A stretch of DNA of 64,000 bases from Bacillus sp. Y1 (GTDB lineage Bacteria; Bacillota; Bacilli; Bacillales; Cytobacillaceae), in the NCBI RefSeq assembly GCF_003586445.1, contig NZ_CP030028.1, forward strand, positions 262,501 through 326,500, given 5' to 3'. The translations under genes were made by a program, and so were the position numbers. This document shows positions 34,969 through 44,634 of the stretch, in pieces. The notes under the pieces are model-generated. The model did no database searches and was not told where the DNA came from. It saw nothing but the letters and a program-made list of their open reading frames with translations. Positions within the stretch are counted from its first letter, which is position 1. Each line of letters starts with the position of its first letter.

Positions 34969-36201
34969 TTAGCCAAGTATGCGTTTTTCCCCGTCAATTT
35001 CTTTAATAGGGGCGATATTTTGGGTGAACTCAAGCGTCCCCATATAAGTACCCTTCTCATCTCTTACCGCAAAGTATCGGATATAAACATATTTATCTTT
35101 GAATTTTATCCAAAAGTCTTCACTATCTTTTTTCCCTGATTTAAAGTCCTGTAAAATCTCTTCAACCATATGAACACTTTTTGGAGGGTGACAATTTTGA
35201 ACGGTTCGGCCGATGACCGCTTTTGTTCTTATGAATATACGTTCTTTACCATGAGAGAAGTACCTTACCACATCGTCCTGGTCTATAAAAGTGATATCGA
35301 CAGGTAAATGGTTTAACATAAGTTCTAGTTGCTCGATCGATAAAAAGCCTGTTTCCATACGGATGAATCCTTCTGTCATGGCTGAACCTGCAAGTGCTTT
35401 TCTTTCTGGTTTCCACTCAACAGCAGGGCTTGTTAAACAATAGCCAATTTCATCACTCTCGTGTGCGATCTTAATCCATTCATCCTCTGTTAGATGCTGA
35501 AGTGCCATAGGGAATAATATATTCTCTTCTTTAAATATCATCTCAGATACTTCACGGATCACGAATTCAAGCGAATTTACAGCTGTTTGATGATCATGAT
35601 TAGAATAGTTTGTTAAGATTTGTTTAGCCGTTTTTATCGATTCTCGAATTCGGTCATCCACTCCCCACATCACTTTGGTTGGACCGAAAATACCGTATTT
35701 CTCTAAGAAAGGAAATAATAAATTCTCCTTACGACTGTAATGTTTATCAATATCGAGTAATAGGTTTAAGTCTTCAATTAATTTAAATACGTTATCACTA
35801 CTGTCCTCTGCTTTAAAACGGTCAAAGTGTAGTTGGATTTTGAAGTTCACAAGCATATCAATTTCTTTATTTTCTAGCTTAAATGTATGAACTGGGTGTC
35901 CGGGCTGGTCTTCTGGTTTTTGGCTGCGATGGATTTCTTCAATGGATCCTTTGAAAATGGCCGTATGAACCGAACATAGGCGTTGAACTTCTTCCACTGG
36001 TATGCCTTCTTCTTCCATAAGAGCTTGCTCAAGCTGAGAAATCTCCTCGATCGATATCGTTCCGACCGCCTTTTCAAACTCATCCCTGACTTCCTCCACA
36101 CTTCGTCCCATGTGCAAATCTTTAATGATTTCTTTTAGTATTTCTTGACGCTCTGTTTTATTTAATGTCTGTCGCTCACGATTATTAATTAACTCACTCA
36201 T
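34969..36201 (-). CDS. DUF438 protein with hemerythrin-like and PAS domains
   Basis: A 410-residue cytoplasmic protein: DUF438 N-terminal helical domain (about 15-85), a hemerythrin-like helical bundle (about 95-240; HYSRKENLLFPFLEKYG, EEMIFKEENILFP type motifs) and a C-terminal PAS-like domain (about 285-400; LPVDITFIDQDDVVRYFS, IGRTVQNCHPPKS). The family is linked to anaerobic or nitrosative stress metabolism. Where I recall MWGVHDEIR, this protein reads MWGVDDRIR, so one expected His ligand is Asp. It is cotranscribed with the DUF1858 gene upstream; an Fnr-type site precedes the pair. GGAGGG site before ATG 36201. Confidence 0.85.
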   Translation of the reverse strand: MSELINNRERQTLNKTERQEILKEIIKDLHMGRSVEEVRDEFEKAVGTISIEEISQLEQALMEEEGIPVEEVQRLCSVHTAIFKGSIEEIHRSQKPEDQPGHPVHTFKLENKEIDMLVNFKIQLHFDRFKAEDSSDNVFKLIEDLNLLLDIDKHYSRKENLLFPFLEKYGIFGPTKVMWGVDDRIRESIKTAKQILTNYSNHDHQTAVNSLEFVIREVSEMIFKEENILFPMALQHLTEDEWIKIAHESDEIGYCLTSPAVEWKPERKALAGSAMTEGFIRMETGFLSIEQLELMLNHLPVDITFIDQDDVVRYFSHGKERIFIRTKAVIGRTVQNCHPPKSVHMVEEILQDFKSGKKDSEDFWIKFKDKYVYIRYFAVRDEKGTYMGTLEFTQNIAPIKEIDGEKRILG

Positions 36202-36214
36202 TTTTAGCCCTCCA

Positions 36215-36442
36215 TTACTCTTTTATCTCAAAACCATGACTTTGGAATGTTTCGATTACGGTGTCTAAAGGAATGTCTTTCACTCGGCAGCCTTTAGGTA
36301 TGGTCATGACACGACCAACGGTTTGAAGCATGGTAGGTTTTGATATGTTTTCAAAACCTAGACTCTGCATGATGGATACTACTTCCGGATATTGAGTGCA
36401 TATTTCATAAAGGGTTTGATTTAAATGAATGGTTTTTGACAT
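36215..36442 (-). CDS. DUF1858 small protein
   Basis: A 75-residue protein of the DUF1858 type: HLNQTLYEICTQYPEVVSIMQSLGF, ending TVIETFQSHGFEI. The domain occurs alone or fused to hybrid-cluster and DUF438 proteins in anaerobic metabolism. ATG 36442 follows GGGGTGAT; in-frame starts at 36448 and 36451 overlap the ribosome-binding site. Thirteen bases separate it from the DUF438 gene, so both are one unit. Confidence 0.82.
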   Translation of the reverse strand: MSKTIHLNQTLYEICTQYPEVVSIMQSLGFENISKPTMLQTVGRVMTIPKGCRVKDIPLDTVIETFQSHGFEIKE

Positions 36443-36505
36443 GTTCATCACCCCACTAAGTTAGTGCTTTATGTGGTTAATGTATCATATCTGTCTTGAA
36501 ACCAA

Positions 36506-36521
36506 TGTGATGTGCATCACA
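36506..36521. promoter_or_regulatory. Fnr/CRP-type palindrome before DUF1858-DUF438
   Basis: TGTGA-N6-TCACA is an exact Fnr/CRP-family half-site pair. On the minus strand a TACATT -10 (36479-36484) would place the site centre about 41.5 bases before transcription start, the standard position for class II activation. Confidence 0.7.
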
Positions 36522-36645
36522 AATGAAAATGTTTCTCAGTTATAATGAATAATTAGTACTAGGTATATGTTATTAATCACTCTATTATTTCTATTAAATT
36601 TCGATATAATGAATATATTACCAGGACTTTATAAGGGGGATTTTT

Positions 36646-38388
36646 GTGAAAAGGAAGGACAAGTCTTTAAAGAATACATTTACGTTCATGCTTTTTACGA
36701 TGATAATAGGCATTTTTATCATAAACGCTGCCATGATTTACTTTAGTTCTCAGCAGTCCATTGATAAAACCCTCAAAACGAATGGGATCATCCATGCTGA
36801 AAGGGTAGCGAAGGCAATTGATGCAGATGATTATGCAAGTTTTCTATCAGATCCAGTAGAAAATGAAACTTATAGTAATCTTCAAGAAGAGCTTAATGAT
36901 TACAGAATAAAGATGGGGGCCATGTACGTTTACACCTTGGCAATAGAAGACGATCAGTCGCTAAAAATTATGATTGATGGTTTACCAAAGGGTGAGGCGG
37001 TTCCAATTGGAGAACCAACAACAGCAACGAAATATGATGATGTAAAAGAGGCTGTGGATGGTGATGTTAGTAGCACAGATATTGTAAATGACCCAGAATT
37101 TGGAGAATATATGTCTGCTTTTGCTCCTATTAAAAACAAGGATGGAGAGGTTCTAGGGATTGTGGGTATTGATATGGAAGCTACCCAAGTTCATGCCATT
37201 ACTGACTCCGTAATTAAAAAGTCTATTCCTATTCAACTTGGGGTATCTCTTGTGATCCTGCTGAGCATTCTAGGTGGCGTTTATTTTTACCTTGGAAAAA
37301 AACTTCGCCCATTAACCATTTTAACGGATGTATCTAAAGAAATAACGCAAGGGAATCTTTTGCAGGCAAAAGCAACCTTAGACACACTTACCCTTGGTTC
37401 AAAGGATGAAATTAGTAGATTACATCATTCCATGACAGAAATGAGTGGGATTCTTGAAAAGATGGCTCATAATATGCAAGGAACCTCTGTGAAAATCAGT
37501 GGGAAAAGTGAAGAGTTAAACGTTGCATCTACTGAATTATTAGAAGGTTCTAATCAAATTGCCTTAACGATGGAGGAAATGGCTACAGGAGCGGAGACTC
37601 AAGCAACCTTATCAACAGATCTTGCAGAGAATATGAGGCAATTCTCAGGATTAATTGAAGAAGCTAATTCAAAAGGGAAAGAACTCACACGATTGAATGA
37701 TGAAGTGACTCAATACACAGAGTCAGGTTACCAATTAATGCAGCAGTCCGTCACTGGTATGAACGATATCCATAAGGTAGTTACTCGTTCCGTCACGGAG
37801 GTAAAGGATTTAGCTGAACAAACAAGACAAGTATCTTCGTTAGTAACTCTAATTCGTTCGATTGCAGACCAAACCAATTTGCTTGCACTAAATGCAGCAA
37901 TTGAAGCGGCCAGAGCAGGAGAGCAAGGAAAAGGGTTTGCGGTTGTTGCTTCAGAAGTAAGAAAACTAGCTGAGGAAGTTTCAAAATCAGTCGATGAAAT
38001 TCAAGAGATTGTTGGAAAAGTGGACAATAATTCTAGATTAGTAGTCGATACCCTTGAAGAAGGATTACAAGTGGTAACAACTGGCCAAGAGAATGTAAAA
38101 AATACAGGTCACACGTTTAAAGAGATTTCACAGCTAATTGAAGGAATGAACAAAAAAATTACCGACTTAAGTCAGCAACTGAATATGGTTGTTACAAAAC
38201 AGGACAATATGAATAAGTCGATTGAAGAAATTGCCGCCATTGCAGAAGAAAATGCAGCCGGTATTGAAGAAGTATCCGCATCCTCTCAACAGATGACAGG
38301 GTCAACGGAAGAGATGAACCAGTGGGTTAAGGAACTTAACTCAGCTTCTGTAGAGCTTAAAGAGGAGAGTGAACGGTTTAAGGTTTAG
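36646..38388 (+). CDS. Methyl-accepting chemotaxis protein
   Basis: A 580-residue chemoreceptor. TM1 (about 14-33), a periplasmic-type extracellular sensor of Cache-like character ([20 protein letters not shown] near its end), TM2 (about 188-208), a HAMP-like linker and a long cytoplasmic coiled coil with the tip motif [37 protein letters not shown]. It signals to CheA/CheW. GTG 36646 with a GGGGGAT site. A sigma-D -10-like TTCGATAT lies at 36600-36607, without a good -35. Its downstream terminator is shared with the next receptor gene. Confidence 0.92.
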   Translation: MKRKDKSLKNTFTFMLFTMIIGIFIINAAMIYFSSQQSIDKTLKTNGIIHAERVAKAIDADDYASFLSDPVENETYSNLQEELNDYRIKMGAMYVYTLAIEDDQSLKIMIDGLPKGEAVPIGEPTTATKYDDVKEAVDGDVSSTDIVNDPEFGEYMSAFAPIKNKDGEVLGIVGIDMEATQVHAITDSVIKKSIPIQLGVSLVILLSILGGVYFYLGKKLRPLTILTDVSKEITQGNLLQAKATLDTLTLGSKDEISRLHHSMTEMSGILEKMAHNMQGTSVKISGKSEELNVASTELLEGSNQIALTMEEMATGAETQATLSTDLAENMRQFSGLIEEANSKGKELTRLNDEVTQYTESGYQLMQQSVTGMNDIHKVVTRSVTEVKDLAEQTRQVSSLVTLIRSIADQTNLLALNAAIEAARAGEQGKGFAVVASEVRKLAEEVSKSVDEIQEIVGKVDNNSRLVVDTLEEGLQVVTTGQENVKNTGHTFKEISQLIEGMNKKITDLSQQLNMVVTKQDNMNKSIEEIAAIAEENAAGIEEVSASSQQMTGSTEEMNQWVKELNSASVELKEESERFKV

Positions 38389-38455
38389 AAATAGAAAAGT
38401 GAACAGTCTTATCTACAGCGGATAAAGCCTTTGAGCTGGTTATAGTCATAAACAA

Positions 38456-38489
38456 AAAATCCTCACTAAGAAATTCTAGTGAGGATTTT
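38456..38489. terminator. Bidirectional terminator between two chemoreceptor genes
   Basis: AAAATCCTCACTA (38456-38468) pairs with TAGTGAGGATTTT (38477-38489). Confidence 0.9.
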
Positions 38490-38495
38490 CTTTAC

Positions 38496-40193
38496 CTACA
38501 ATACAAACTTATTAATCAATTGCTTCAAGTCATTAGCTAAATCATTTAAGCGAGTAGCGCTGTTTGCGATTTCCTCCATAGATCCGCTTGATTGTTCAAC
38601 AGAAGCAGCTGTTTCTTCAATTCCTGCGGCAGCTTCTTCTGAGACGGAGGCAATTTCAGAAATGGAATTGTTTATACCATCACTGTTAGTAGCAATTGTA
38701 CCAAGAGTACGTGAAATGAACTGAACTCCATTCGCCATTTCTGAAAGAGAACGTTCCATTTCCTCAAAGGTATGACCGGTAGTAACAATTTGGTTTTTAC
38801 CACTTTCCACTTCTTTGTATCCACCCTGTAAAGAGGAGGTCACTAATTTTGTTTCGTTTTGGATATTATTAACGATTTGTGTAATGTCAGTTACGGACAA
38901 TGAAACTTGCTCTGCTAACTTTCTTACTTCATCAGCTACAACTGCAAAGCCTTTACCATGTTCACCAGCACGAGCGGCTTCAATCGCTGCATTTAAGGCT
39001 AAAAGGTTGGTCTGTTCAGCAATGGCTTTAATGACGCCTACTAACTTTGAAATTTCTTGTGATTGGTCATCTAGACCCTTAACCTTTTCTACAGCTTCTT
39101 TTACGATCTGGTCAATGATGCTCATTTGGTTAATAGATGAAGTCATTAATTTACTACCATCTTTAGTTAAACCAAGCACTTTCTGTGAAGAATCATAGAC
39201 GATTTCACCACTTTGATTTGCGTTTTTTACTTCGGTTGTGAATGCGCCCATCGAACTGGAAAGCTCACTCGTGATGTTTACTTGTGTCTCTGAACCAGAT
39301 GCAAGTGCCTGCATGGTAATGGCAATTTGATTGCTTCCTTCCTTCACCTCATAGGATGTTTGTGTAAGATTATTACTTTGGTTGGATAGAGCTTCTGATA
39401 CTGCACTGATATTATTAAGCATCTCTTTCAGGCTATCATTTACTCGGTTAGATGAATCTAACAACATTCCGATCTCATCCTGTGATTTTATCTCTAGTGG
39501 CTCATTACTCAAATCACCATTTGCCAGTAAATCCATGCGTTCTTTTAATATATTAATAGGCTTAGCAATGTTTCTTGGAATGACGATCGAGAAAATAATG
39601 ATAATAATTAATAATAAAAGTCCAAAGATCAACGAAATAAAAGAGGTAGTTTCTGCTTGCTTTAAGGCACTAATCCCATTTTCTTTACTTTCGTCTCCTC
39701 GTGCTAAAGCAAGTGTGGTCATTTGCTCAACCACTTTTATTAGCTTAGGCTCAATTTCATTTGTGAGTATAAGTTTTGCTTCATCAGTATTTCCTACTTC
39801 ATAAGCTGGGAAGTATTTTTCTTCTACTATCTTATAGATCTGGTCCGTTTGTTTAGATACTTCCTTAATAACTGGATCCTCAGATTTTTCCAACAAATCT
39901 TTCTGGATGGCTAAGCTAGGTTCTTTTAATCCGAAGTAGATTTGTTTATATTTTTCTTCTCCCGTCAATAAGTATCCTCGAAGTTCACTTTGTTGTTGTG
40001 TAAGAATTCCAAGTAAACTAAAATCAGAAGCCATTAACGGAATATCTTCTGCAGATAGCTCTCTTGTATGATCTTCCATTTTGCTAATTGAGTTTATTAA
40101 ATAAGCTCCAAACCCAAATACCAGAATGGTAATTAGTAAAAAGGCAAACATTAATTTGGTTTTAATGCTCTTAAACTTAAATAAGTTTTTCAT
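38496..40193 (-). CDS. Methyl-accepting chemotaxis protein with four-helix-bundle sensor
   Basis: About 565 residues. TM1 near 15-35, an all-helical extracellular domain of roughly 150 residues (4HB_MCP-like, [21 protein letters not shown]), TM2 ([18 protein letters not shown]), HAMP, and the conserved tip [40 protein letters not shown] 40193 has GGGG nine bases upstream; the frame runs to 40211. A good sigma-D promoter lies 40 bases before the start. Convergent with the other chemoreceptor. Confidence 0.92.
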   Translation of the reverse strand: MKNLFKFKSIKTKLMFAFLLITILVFGFGAYLINSISKMEDHTRELSAEDIPLMASDFSLLGILTQQQSELRGYLLTGEEKYKQIYFGLKEPSLAIQKDLLEKSEDPVIKEVSKQTDQIYKIVEEKYFPAYEVGNTDEAKLILTNEIEPKLIKVVEQMTTLALARGDESKENGISALKQAETTSFISLIFGLLLLIIIIIFSIVIPRNIAKPINILKERMDLLANGDLSNEPLEIKSQDEIGMLLDSSNRVNDSLKEMLNNISAVSEALSNQSNNLTQTSYEVKEGSNQIAITMQALASGSETQVNITSELSSSMGAFTTEVKNANQSGEIVYDSSQKVLGLTKDGSKLMTSSINQMSIIDQIVKEAVEKVKGLDDQSQEISKLVGVIKAIAEQTNLLALNAAIEAARAGEHGKGFAVVADEVRKLAEQVSLSVTDITQIVNNIQNETKLVTSSLQGGYKEVESGKNQIVTTGHTFEEMERSLSEMANGVQFISRTLGTIATNSDGINNSISEIASVSEEAAAGIEETAASVEQSSGSMEEIANSATRLNDLANDLKQLINKFVL

Positions 40194-40232
40194 AAAAATT
40201 ACCCCATTCATATTTTTTTACGTTTTCAACTT

Positions 40233-40259
40233 ATATCGACAAATTTCGAGAAATCTTAA
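40233..40259 (-). promoter_or_regulatory. Sigma-D (flagellar/chemotaxis) promoter of the chemoreceptor gene
   Basis: On the minus strand TTAA, 15 bases, GTCGATAT: one mismatch in each element against TAAA-N15-GCCGATAT. Confidence 0.65.
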
Positions 40260-40476
40260 GTTGCTTTTTGAAAACGCTTAAAAATAAGGTTTGAGATTTT
40301 ATGCATAAAAAAGCTCCTATTTTAAGAATAAATGGTTCCGTTTTCAGGTGCTTTCTAATTAAAAGACACATACGTCTTTTCTTTATTTATAAAGGTTTCT
40401 CAATAAGTATTGTACATTAAACAAAAGGGTCAAAACTCCTGTCATTTGCAGTGCCGTTTCGATCTTTATAAGCTGG

Positions 40477-40793
40477 TCGATAAATAGCTGCTGATTCCCG
40501 CATCTAGGATCAAGGGTCCGTACTTATAGGTTGGGGGATCAGGTTAAGCACCCGAGCTGATAAATAGACGGAGAAATTCCGCTTAATGATTAATAATTAT
40601 TAAAAAAGGCTTAATTAGACGGAGAGATTCCGTCTATTGGCTTGAAAAATTCGAAAATGGGAGATTTTGCTTTGCATAAGCGGAAAACCTTCCCTTATTT
40701 ATCCCGAAACTAGCTCGATTCTGAATCAAACGGAAAAATCTCCGCTTATTTTACTTTTGCTGGTTACTTGATTAACGACAAGAGATCTTATTT
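40477..40793 (-). repeat. Dispersed hairpin-rich repeat, copy B (inverted)
   Basis: Reverse-complement counterpart of 22860-23178, keeping the four AAGCGGA/TCCG hairpin units and the AATCTCCCATTTT block. It fills most of the 655-base gene-free stretch 40212-40866 between a chemoreceptor and the MFS gene. Confidence 0.85.
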
Positions 40794-40825
40794 CATTCAA
40801 AAATGTATGACGATGAACCGTAAAA

Positions 40826-40858
40826 AAACTCGCCATTGCTATGGCGAGTTTTACCTTT
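40826..40858. terminator. Terminator after the MFS gene
   Basis: AAACTCGCCAT (40826-40836) pairs with ATGGCGAGTTT (40841-40851); the A-run before it acts as the T-tract for the minus strand. Confidence 0.85.
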
Positions 40859-40866
40859 TTATATAC

Positions 40867-42054
40867 TTAAGAAAGGGGAGCTCTCGTTTCTGATTGAGGT
40901 GCTTTACGTTTGTATACCTGGTATAGAACTAGGGCAAGAAGTGAAAGAATGGCACCAGACACATAAGGAAGCTGAAGAGAAACTGAGAATAGCCATCCTC
41001 CGAGTGGTGGACCAATGATACGACCTAGTGAATCAAAAGATGAGAGTAAACCGGTAGTACTCCCGTGTCCAGCACTTGATGTCTTCGTTAGTAGGGATGA
41101 AACACTTGGTCTAATAAATCCATTCCCAATACCAAAAACAGTTAAATAAATTGCTGCGGTTACAAAGTTATCAATGAGTAAAATTAAAGAAAAGCCAAGG
41201 GCAGAGATCAAAATTCCGAGCTGAATAACAGCTCCTTCTCCCCATTTTTTTGTCAGCCTTCCTACAAGTCCGCCCTGAACGATGGCACCCGCAAGCCCCA
41301 TAATCATAAATACGTAACCTAGCTGAGCTGGTTCAAGCCCTGCTTTTTCAGAAGCAAAGTATGCGAATGTTGCTTCTAAGCCTGCTAAGGATAATGTCAC
41401 AAACCATTGTAGGATATACAAAATGGATGCTGGACCTTTTAAGGCTGAAAAGATGGAATCCTTCTTTTTATGTTGGTTTTCTTTACGTTGTTCACTTGAT
41501 AGTGACTCTTTTAATACAAACAAAACAAGAAAGAAGGTAAGTACAGATGATGCCCCTGCGATAAAGAAAGGGGTATGTAAGCTTTCTTTTGAGAAGATAC
41601 CACCAATCGCTGGTCCAAAAATAAAGCCTAGTCCAACGGAAGCTCCGATGATTCCCATGCCTTTACTACGGTTCTCATGTGAAGTGATATCTGCCACATA
41701 AGCCATCACTGTCGGCATGTTGGCCGCTGATAAAGCTCCCCCAATAATTCTTGCTACAAATAGCATCCATAAAGAGGAGGACATGCCCATTAAAAAGAAG
41801 GAGACAGCCAGTCCAAAGATTCCAATCATAATGACTGGTTTTCGACCAATTCTATCGGAAATTCTCCCCCAAAAAGGTGCAAAGAATAACTGCATAAGCG
41901 AGTAAACCGCCATTAATAAACCTAGCTGGGTAGGAGAAGCTCCTAATTCTTCCGCGTAAAACGGCATGACAGGGATAATAATTCCGAATCCCACCATAAC
42001 TAAAAACATAACTGCAAATAAAATAGGCAACGCTTTCTTAACTTCCAAAATCAA
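40867..42054 (-). CDS. MFS multidrug efflux-type transporter
   Basis: A 395-residue 12-helix major facilitator with the inter-helix 2/3 motif GRISDRIGRKPVIM, motif C-like GxxxGPAIGG in helix 5 (GLGFIFGPAIGGIF) and drug:H+ antiporter-1 features of the NorA/Bmr/Blt type. Likely exports cationic drugs or metabolites; substrate unknown. The start is one of two TTG codons (42054 or 42048); GGAG is best spaced for the second. Confidence 0.85.
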   Translation of the reverse strand: MILEVKKALPILFAVMFLVMVGFGIIIPVMPFYAEELGASPTQLGLLMAVYSLMQLFFAPFWGRISDRIGRKPVIMIGIFGLAVSFFLMGMSSSLWMLFVARIIGGALSAANMPTVMAYVADITSHENRSKGMGIIGASVGLGFIFGPAIGGIFSKESLHTPFFIAGASSVLTFFLVLFVLKESLSSEQRKENQHKKKDSIFSALKGPASILYILQWFVTLSLAGLEATFAYFASEKAGLEPAQLGYVFMIMGLAGAIVQGGLVGRLTKKWGEGAVIQLGILISALGFSLILLIDNFVTAAIYLTVFGIGNGFIRPSVSSLLTKTSSAGHGSTTGLLSSFDSLGRIIGPPLGGWLFSVSLQLPYVSGAILSLLALVLYQVYKRKAPQSETRAPLS

Positions 42055-42174
42055 TACACTCCAATAGGCTTCAATTGTTTCTTTCCTTTTTATTATAACT
42101 CTAAGATTGTGGGTGATAAAAGTCTTAACCGTACTTTGGATACGTTTAGGGGTTTTATACTATGTGTGATTTCA

Positions 42175-42183
42175 TTCGACAAA
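42175..42183. promoter_or_regulatory. Possible Spo0A box upstream of the Tad operon
   Basis: TTCGACAAA contains an exact TTCGACA 0A-box core; a second near match (ATCGACAAA) is at 42369-42377. A 7-mer is weak evidence. The rest of the 424-base gap (42055-42478) holds a small stem (CATCTT/AAGATG near 42282-42302) and a duplicated AATATAGGAAA, with no gene. Confidence 0.3.
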
Positions 42184-42478
42184 TTTCTCCCACTGGGACA
42201 GGATATTTGTTAACTTTTTTTGTAAAATAAAGATTTTTACCTAATGAACGGTATTTATCTAATGAAAAAAGGATAAAAACCCCATCTTATTCATAAAGAT
42301 GCTAGTTCTTTGTATCTGTTAAAAGTCTTGAAATTGAGATTTTGATAGTTTGATAGTACCAGACAAAAATCGACAAAGTGCCATGGGTCATTTGACGGAG
42401 TTTTCACTACGTGTTACTAAATAATATAGGAAAAAAATTACTTTAAAATATAGGAAATTATGAAGGAGCGGTTTGTCT

Positions 42479-43822
42479 TTGAAAGTGTTTAAGCATTTCC
42501 TCCTATTATTAGTCGTTACATGTTGTACCGTAGCTTGTTCAAACAAGGAGCAAACAAAGCAGGAAGAAGAGCCGAATAAGGAAACTACAACGGCTAGTGA
42601 GGGTAGTAAGGAAGAAGAGAAGGAAGTCGTTGAAGCTGTGACGTATCCTGAACAGCCTTCCGCAGCTGAAGAGATGGTTCAGCAACCGGCTGGTATCCAC
42701 TCGGAGGACCTATATGCATCTCTAGAGGGATCTAATGTTGATTCTGAACTTCCCATGGGTTCTGCCATAGAGGATTTAGTGGTAAAGGATTTGGAGCCAG
42801 AAGAAATTTATAATGGGTTGATTCATTATTTAGGCGCGGATTATTCACTCGTTTTTGATTCCTTGAAAAATTTCACTCCTGACTACGGGGCGTATGATTT
42901 ATCAAAGGAGCAACCATCCTTTAAAAACGTAGCCATTCATCTTGACTCAAGTGGAAGTATGAATGCTCAAGTTTCCGGTGGAGTGAAGATGGACTTAGCC
43001 AAACGTGCTATTGCTACCTATGCTTCTGGACTACCTGCTTCAAGTAAAGTTTCTCTTAGAGTATACGGACACCAGGGTACAGGGAGTGACAATGACAAGG
43101 CAATATCATGTTCAAGCACAGAAATGATGTACGATGCCAATACATATGATCAGGCTAGCTTTGAACAGGCACTAACAAAGTTTAAGCCAAGTGGGTGGAC
43201 ACCACTTGCAGCATCTATTACAGCTGCCTATGAGGATTTAAAGAAATCAGCAGATGAAAAGTCTGAAAACATCCTATTTGTTGTGAGTGATGGGATAGAG
43301 ACATGTGATGGAAACCCCATCGAGGAGGCTAGAAAGCTAGCAAACTCGGATTTAAAGGTTAGTGTGAATATTATTGGTTTTGATGTGGATGATGCGGGGC
43401 AGAAGCAGTTAAAAGAAACGGCATTAGCTGGAAATGGAACGTATTATACCGTTAACTCGAATGTGGAATTGAACGATACGATTGAATCATTGCTACAAGA
43501 TGCGAGGGCCACCTATGAACGGAACTTTGAAAAAGCAATGGTTGGCTATAAGGTAAATATGAAAAAAGTAGAAATTGGTCAAGGGATAGAAAATCTTGGC
43601 TCTAGTTTTATGGACGTGTCTGATTCAGAAAAAGATGTCTTATTACAGGCTTTGTCTCGACTGGAGGATCAAGAGAAAATTACCCCTGAAGTAGGAGAAG
43701 AATTACGAATCATACTTGATGATAGACATACAGCTATCAGAGAGTACATCAACCAGCTAGAAGATGAAGCAAGAGAAAAGAATAACTTGAAGCATCAGGA
43801 AGTAATTTCTAGTCTGAAGTGA
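42479..43822 (+). CDS. VWA-domain lipoprotein heading the Tad operon
   Basis: About 447 residues. Type II signal peptide with lipobox CTVAC, an acidic linker (about 25-60), then a VWA domain with MIDAS residues DSSGSMNA (near 155), the Thr in SGWTPLAASI and Asp in VVSDGIETCDGNP, and the same paired cysteines as the paralogue at 32967. A C-terminal helical domain (330-447) follows. Extracellular VWA domains bind proteins through a metal; TadG proteins of diderms also carry VWA domains, so this may replace that function. TTG 42473 and 42479 are both possible; AAGGAG is better spaced (10 bases) for 42479. Confidence 0.82.
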   Translation: MKVFKHFLLLLVVTCCTVACSNKEQTKQEEEPNKETTTASEGSKEEEKEVVEAVTYPEQPSAAEEMVQQPAGIHSEDLYASLEGSNVDSELPMGSAIEDLVVKDLEPEEIYNGLIHYLGADYSLVFDSLKNFTPDYGAYDLSKEQPSFKNVAIHLDSSGSMNAQVSGGVKMDLAKRAIATYASGLPASSKVSLRVYGHQGTGSDNDKAISCSSTEMMYDANTYDQASFEQALTKFKPSGWTPLAASITAAYEDLKKSADEKSENILFVVSDGIETCDGNPIEEARKLANSDLKVSVNIIGFDVDDAGQKQLKETALAGNGTYYTVNSNVELNDTIESLLQDARATYERNFEKAMVGYKVNMKKVEIGQGIENLGSSFMDVSDSEKDVLLQALSRLEDQEKITPEVGEELRIILDDRHTAIREYINQLEDEAREKNNLKHQEVISSLK

Positions 43823-43909
43823 TAAATCTCCTTTTAACAAAGGGGACCCTAAAATAATCTGAAGACTATGAAACTAGAAATTTAGATAAAGAAGGTTGAG
43901 AGGATCAAG

Positions 43910-44599
43910 ATGAAGATTTTACTTGATGAGACGTTGGGGTTTACAACCGGGGAATTTCCTGAAGTGTTGATTAAAAAAATTACGGTGAAAGGGGGGCGCT
44001 CTCTTGAGGAAATGCTTACGAAAAAGAGAGCGTTCCTTCCTCCTAAATTAACGTCTAATAATCTTGAAATTAGTGAGGAAATTGATCAAATACGTAGCTA
44101 CATGAGTGGGTCCGATGAATTACTTTACATATACGATCCTTATGTGACCAATCAAGGAGATATAAAGAGAATTCGAAATTGGCTTTATCCAAATCAGAAG
44201 CTATTTCTTGTCGATGGAACCAAAAATCGAGGCTATGTATTTTTTCTATTAACGAAGCTTCAGGAGAGTACCTATGAGGACGTGATGTTGTCCTTGCGAG
44301 GAGTGAGACAACATTTTCGAATTACGACAGATCTCCATTCACACAGTCCGTCTCGCTATCTTCAATTAAAAAAACCATCAAATAAGATGTACTATTTACT
44401 TGGAAGTGAAGGAACGAAGAAGGCCATTAAGGGAAACAAGCAGGAATTAATTACAAAGGTGATAGAATATTTTCCTGCTGACCCCATATATGTGGCTTCT
44501 AGCAAGCCAGTATCTGTAAAGGAAAGCAATGTTCATACCATCACGTTAAGTGGTATTAGCCTTCCTGTACAGTCAGAAACTATTGATATTTTTATTTAG
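43910..44599 (+). CDS. Unknown protein of the Tad operon
   Basis: A 229-residue soluble, basic protein with no signal peptide, membrane helix or nucleotide motif. It contains DELLYIYDPYVTNQGDI and LHSHSPSRYLQLKK; a Rossmann-like or receiver-like fold is possible but not shown. It sits between the VWA lipoprotein and the CpaB-like gene with short gaps on both sides, so it is likely cytoplasmic and Tad-related. No family recognised. Confidence 0.7.
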   Translation: MKILLDETLGFTTGEFPEVLIKKITVKGGRSLEEMLTKKRAFLPPKLTSNNLEISEEIDQIRSYMSGSDELLYIYDPYVTNQGDIKRIRNWLYPNQKLFLVDGTKNRGYVFFLLTKLQESTYEDVMLSLRGVRQHFRITTDLHSHSPSRYLQLKKPSNKMYYLLGSEGTKKAIKGNKQELITKVIEYFPADPIYVASSKPVSVKESNVHTITLSGISLPVQSETIDIFI

Positions 44600-44634
44600 A
44601 AATTGATTACATCCAATGTAACGGAGTGACCAGA

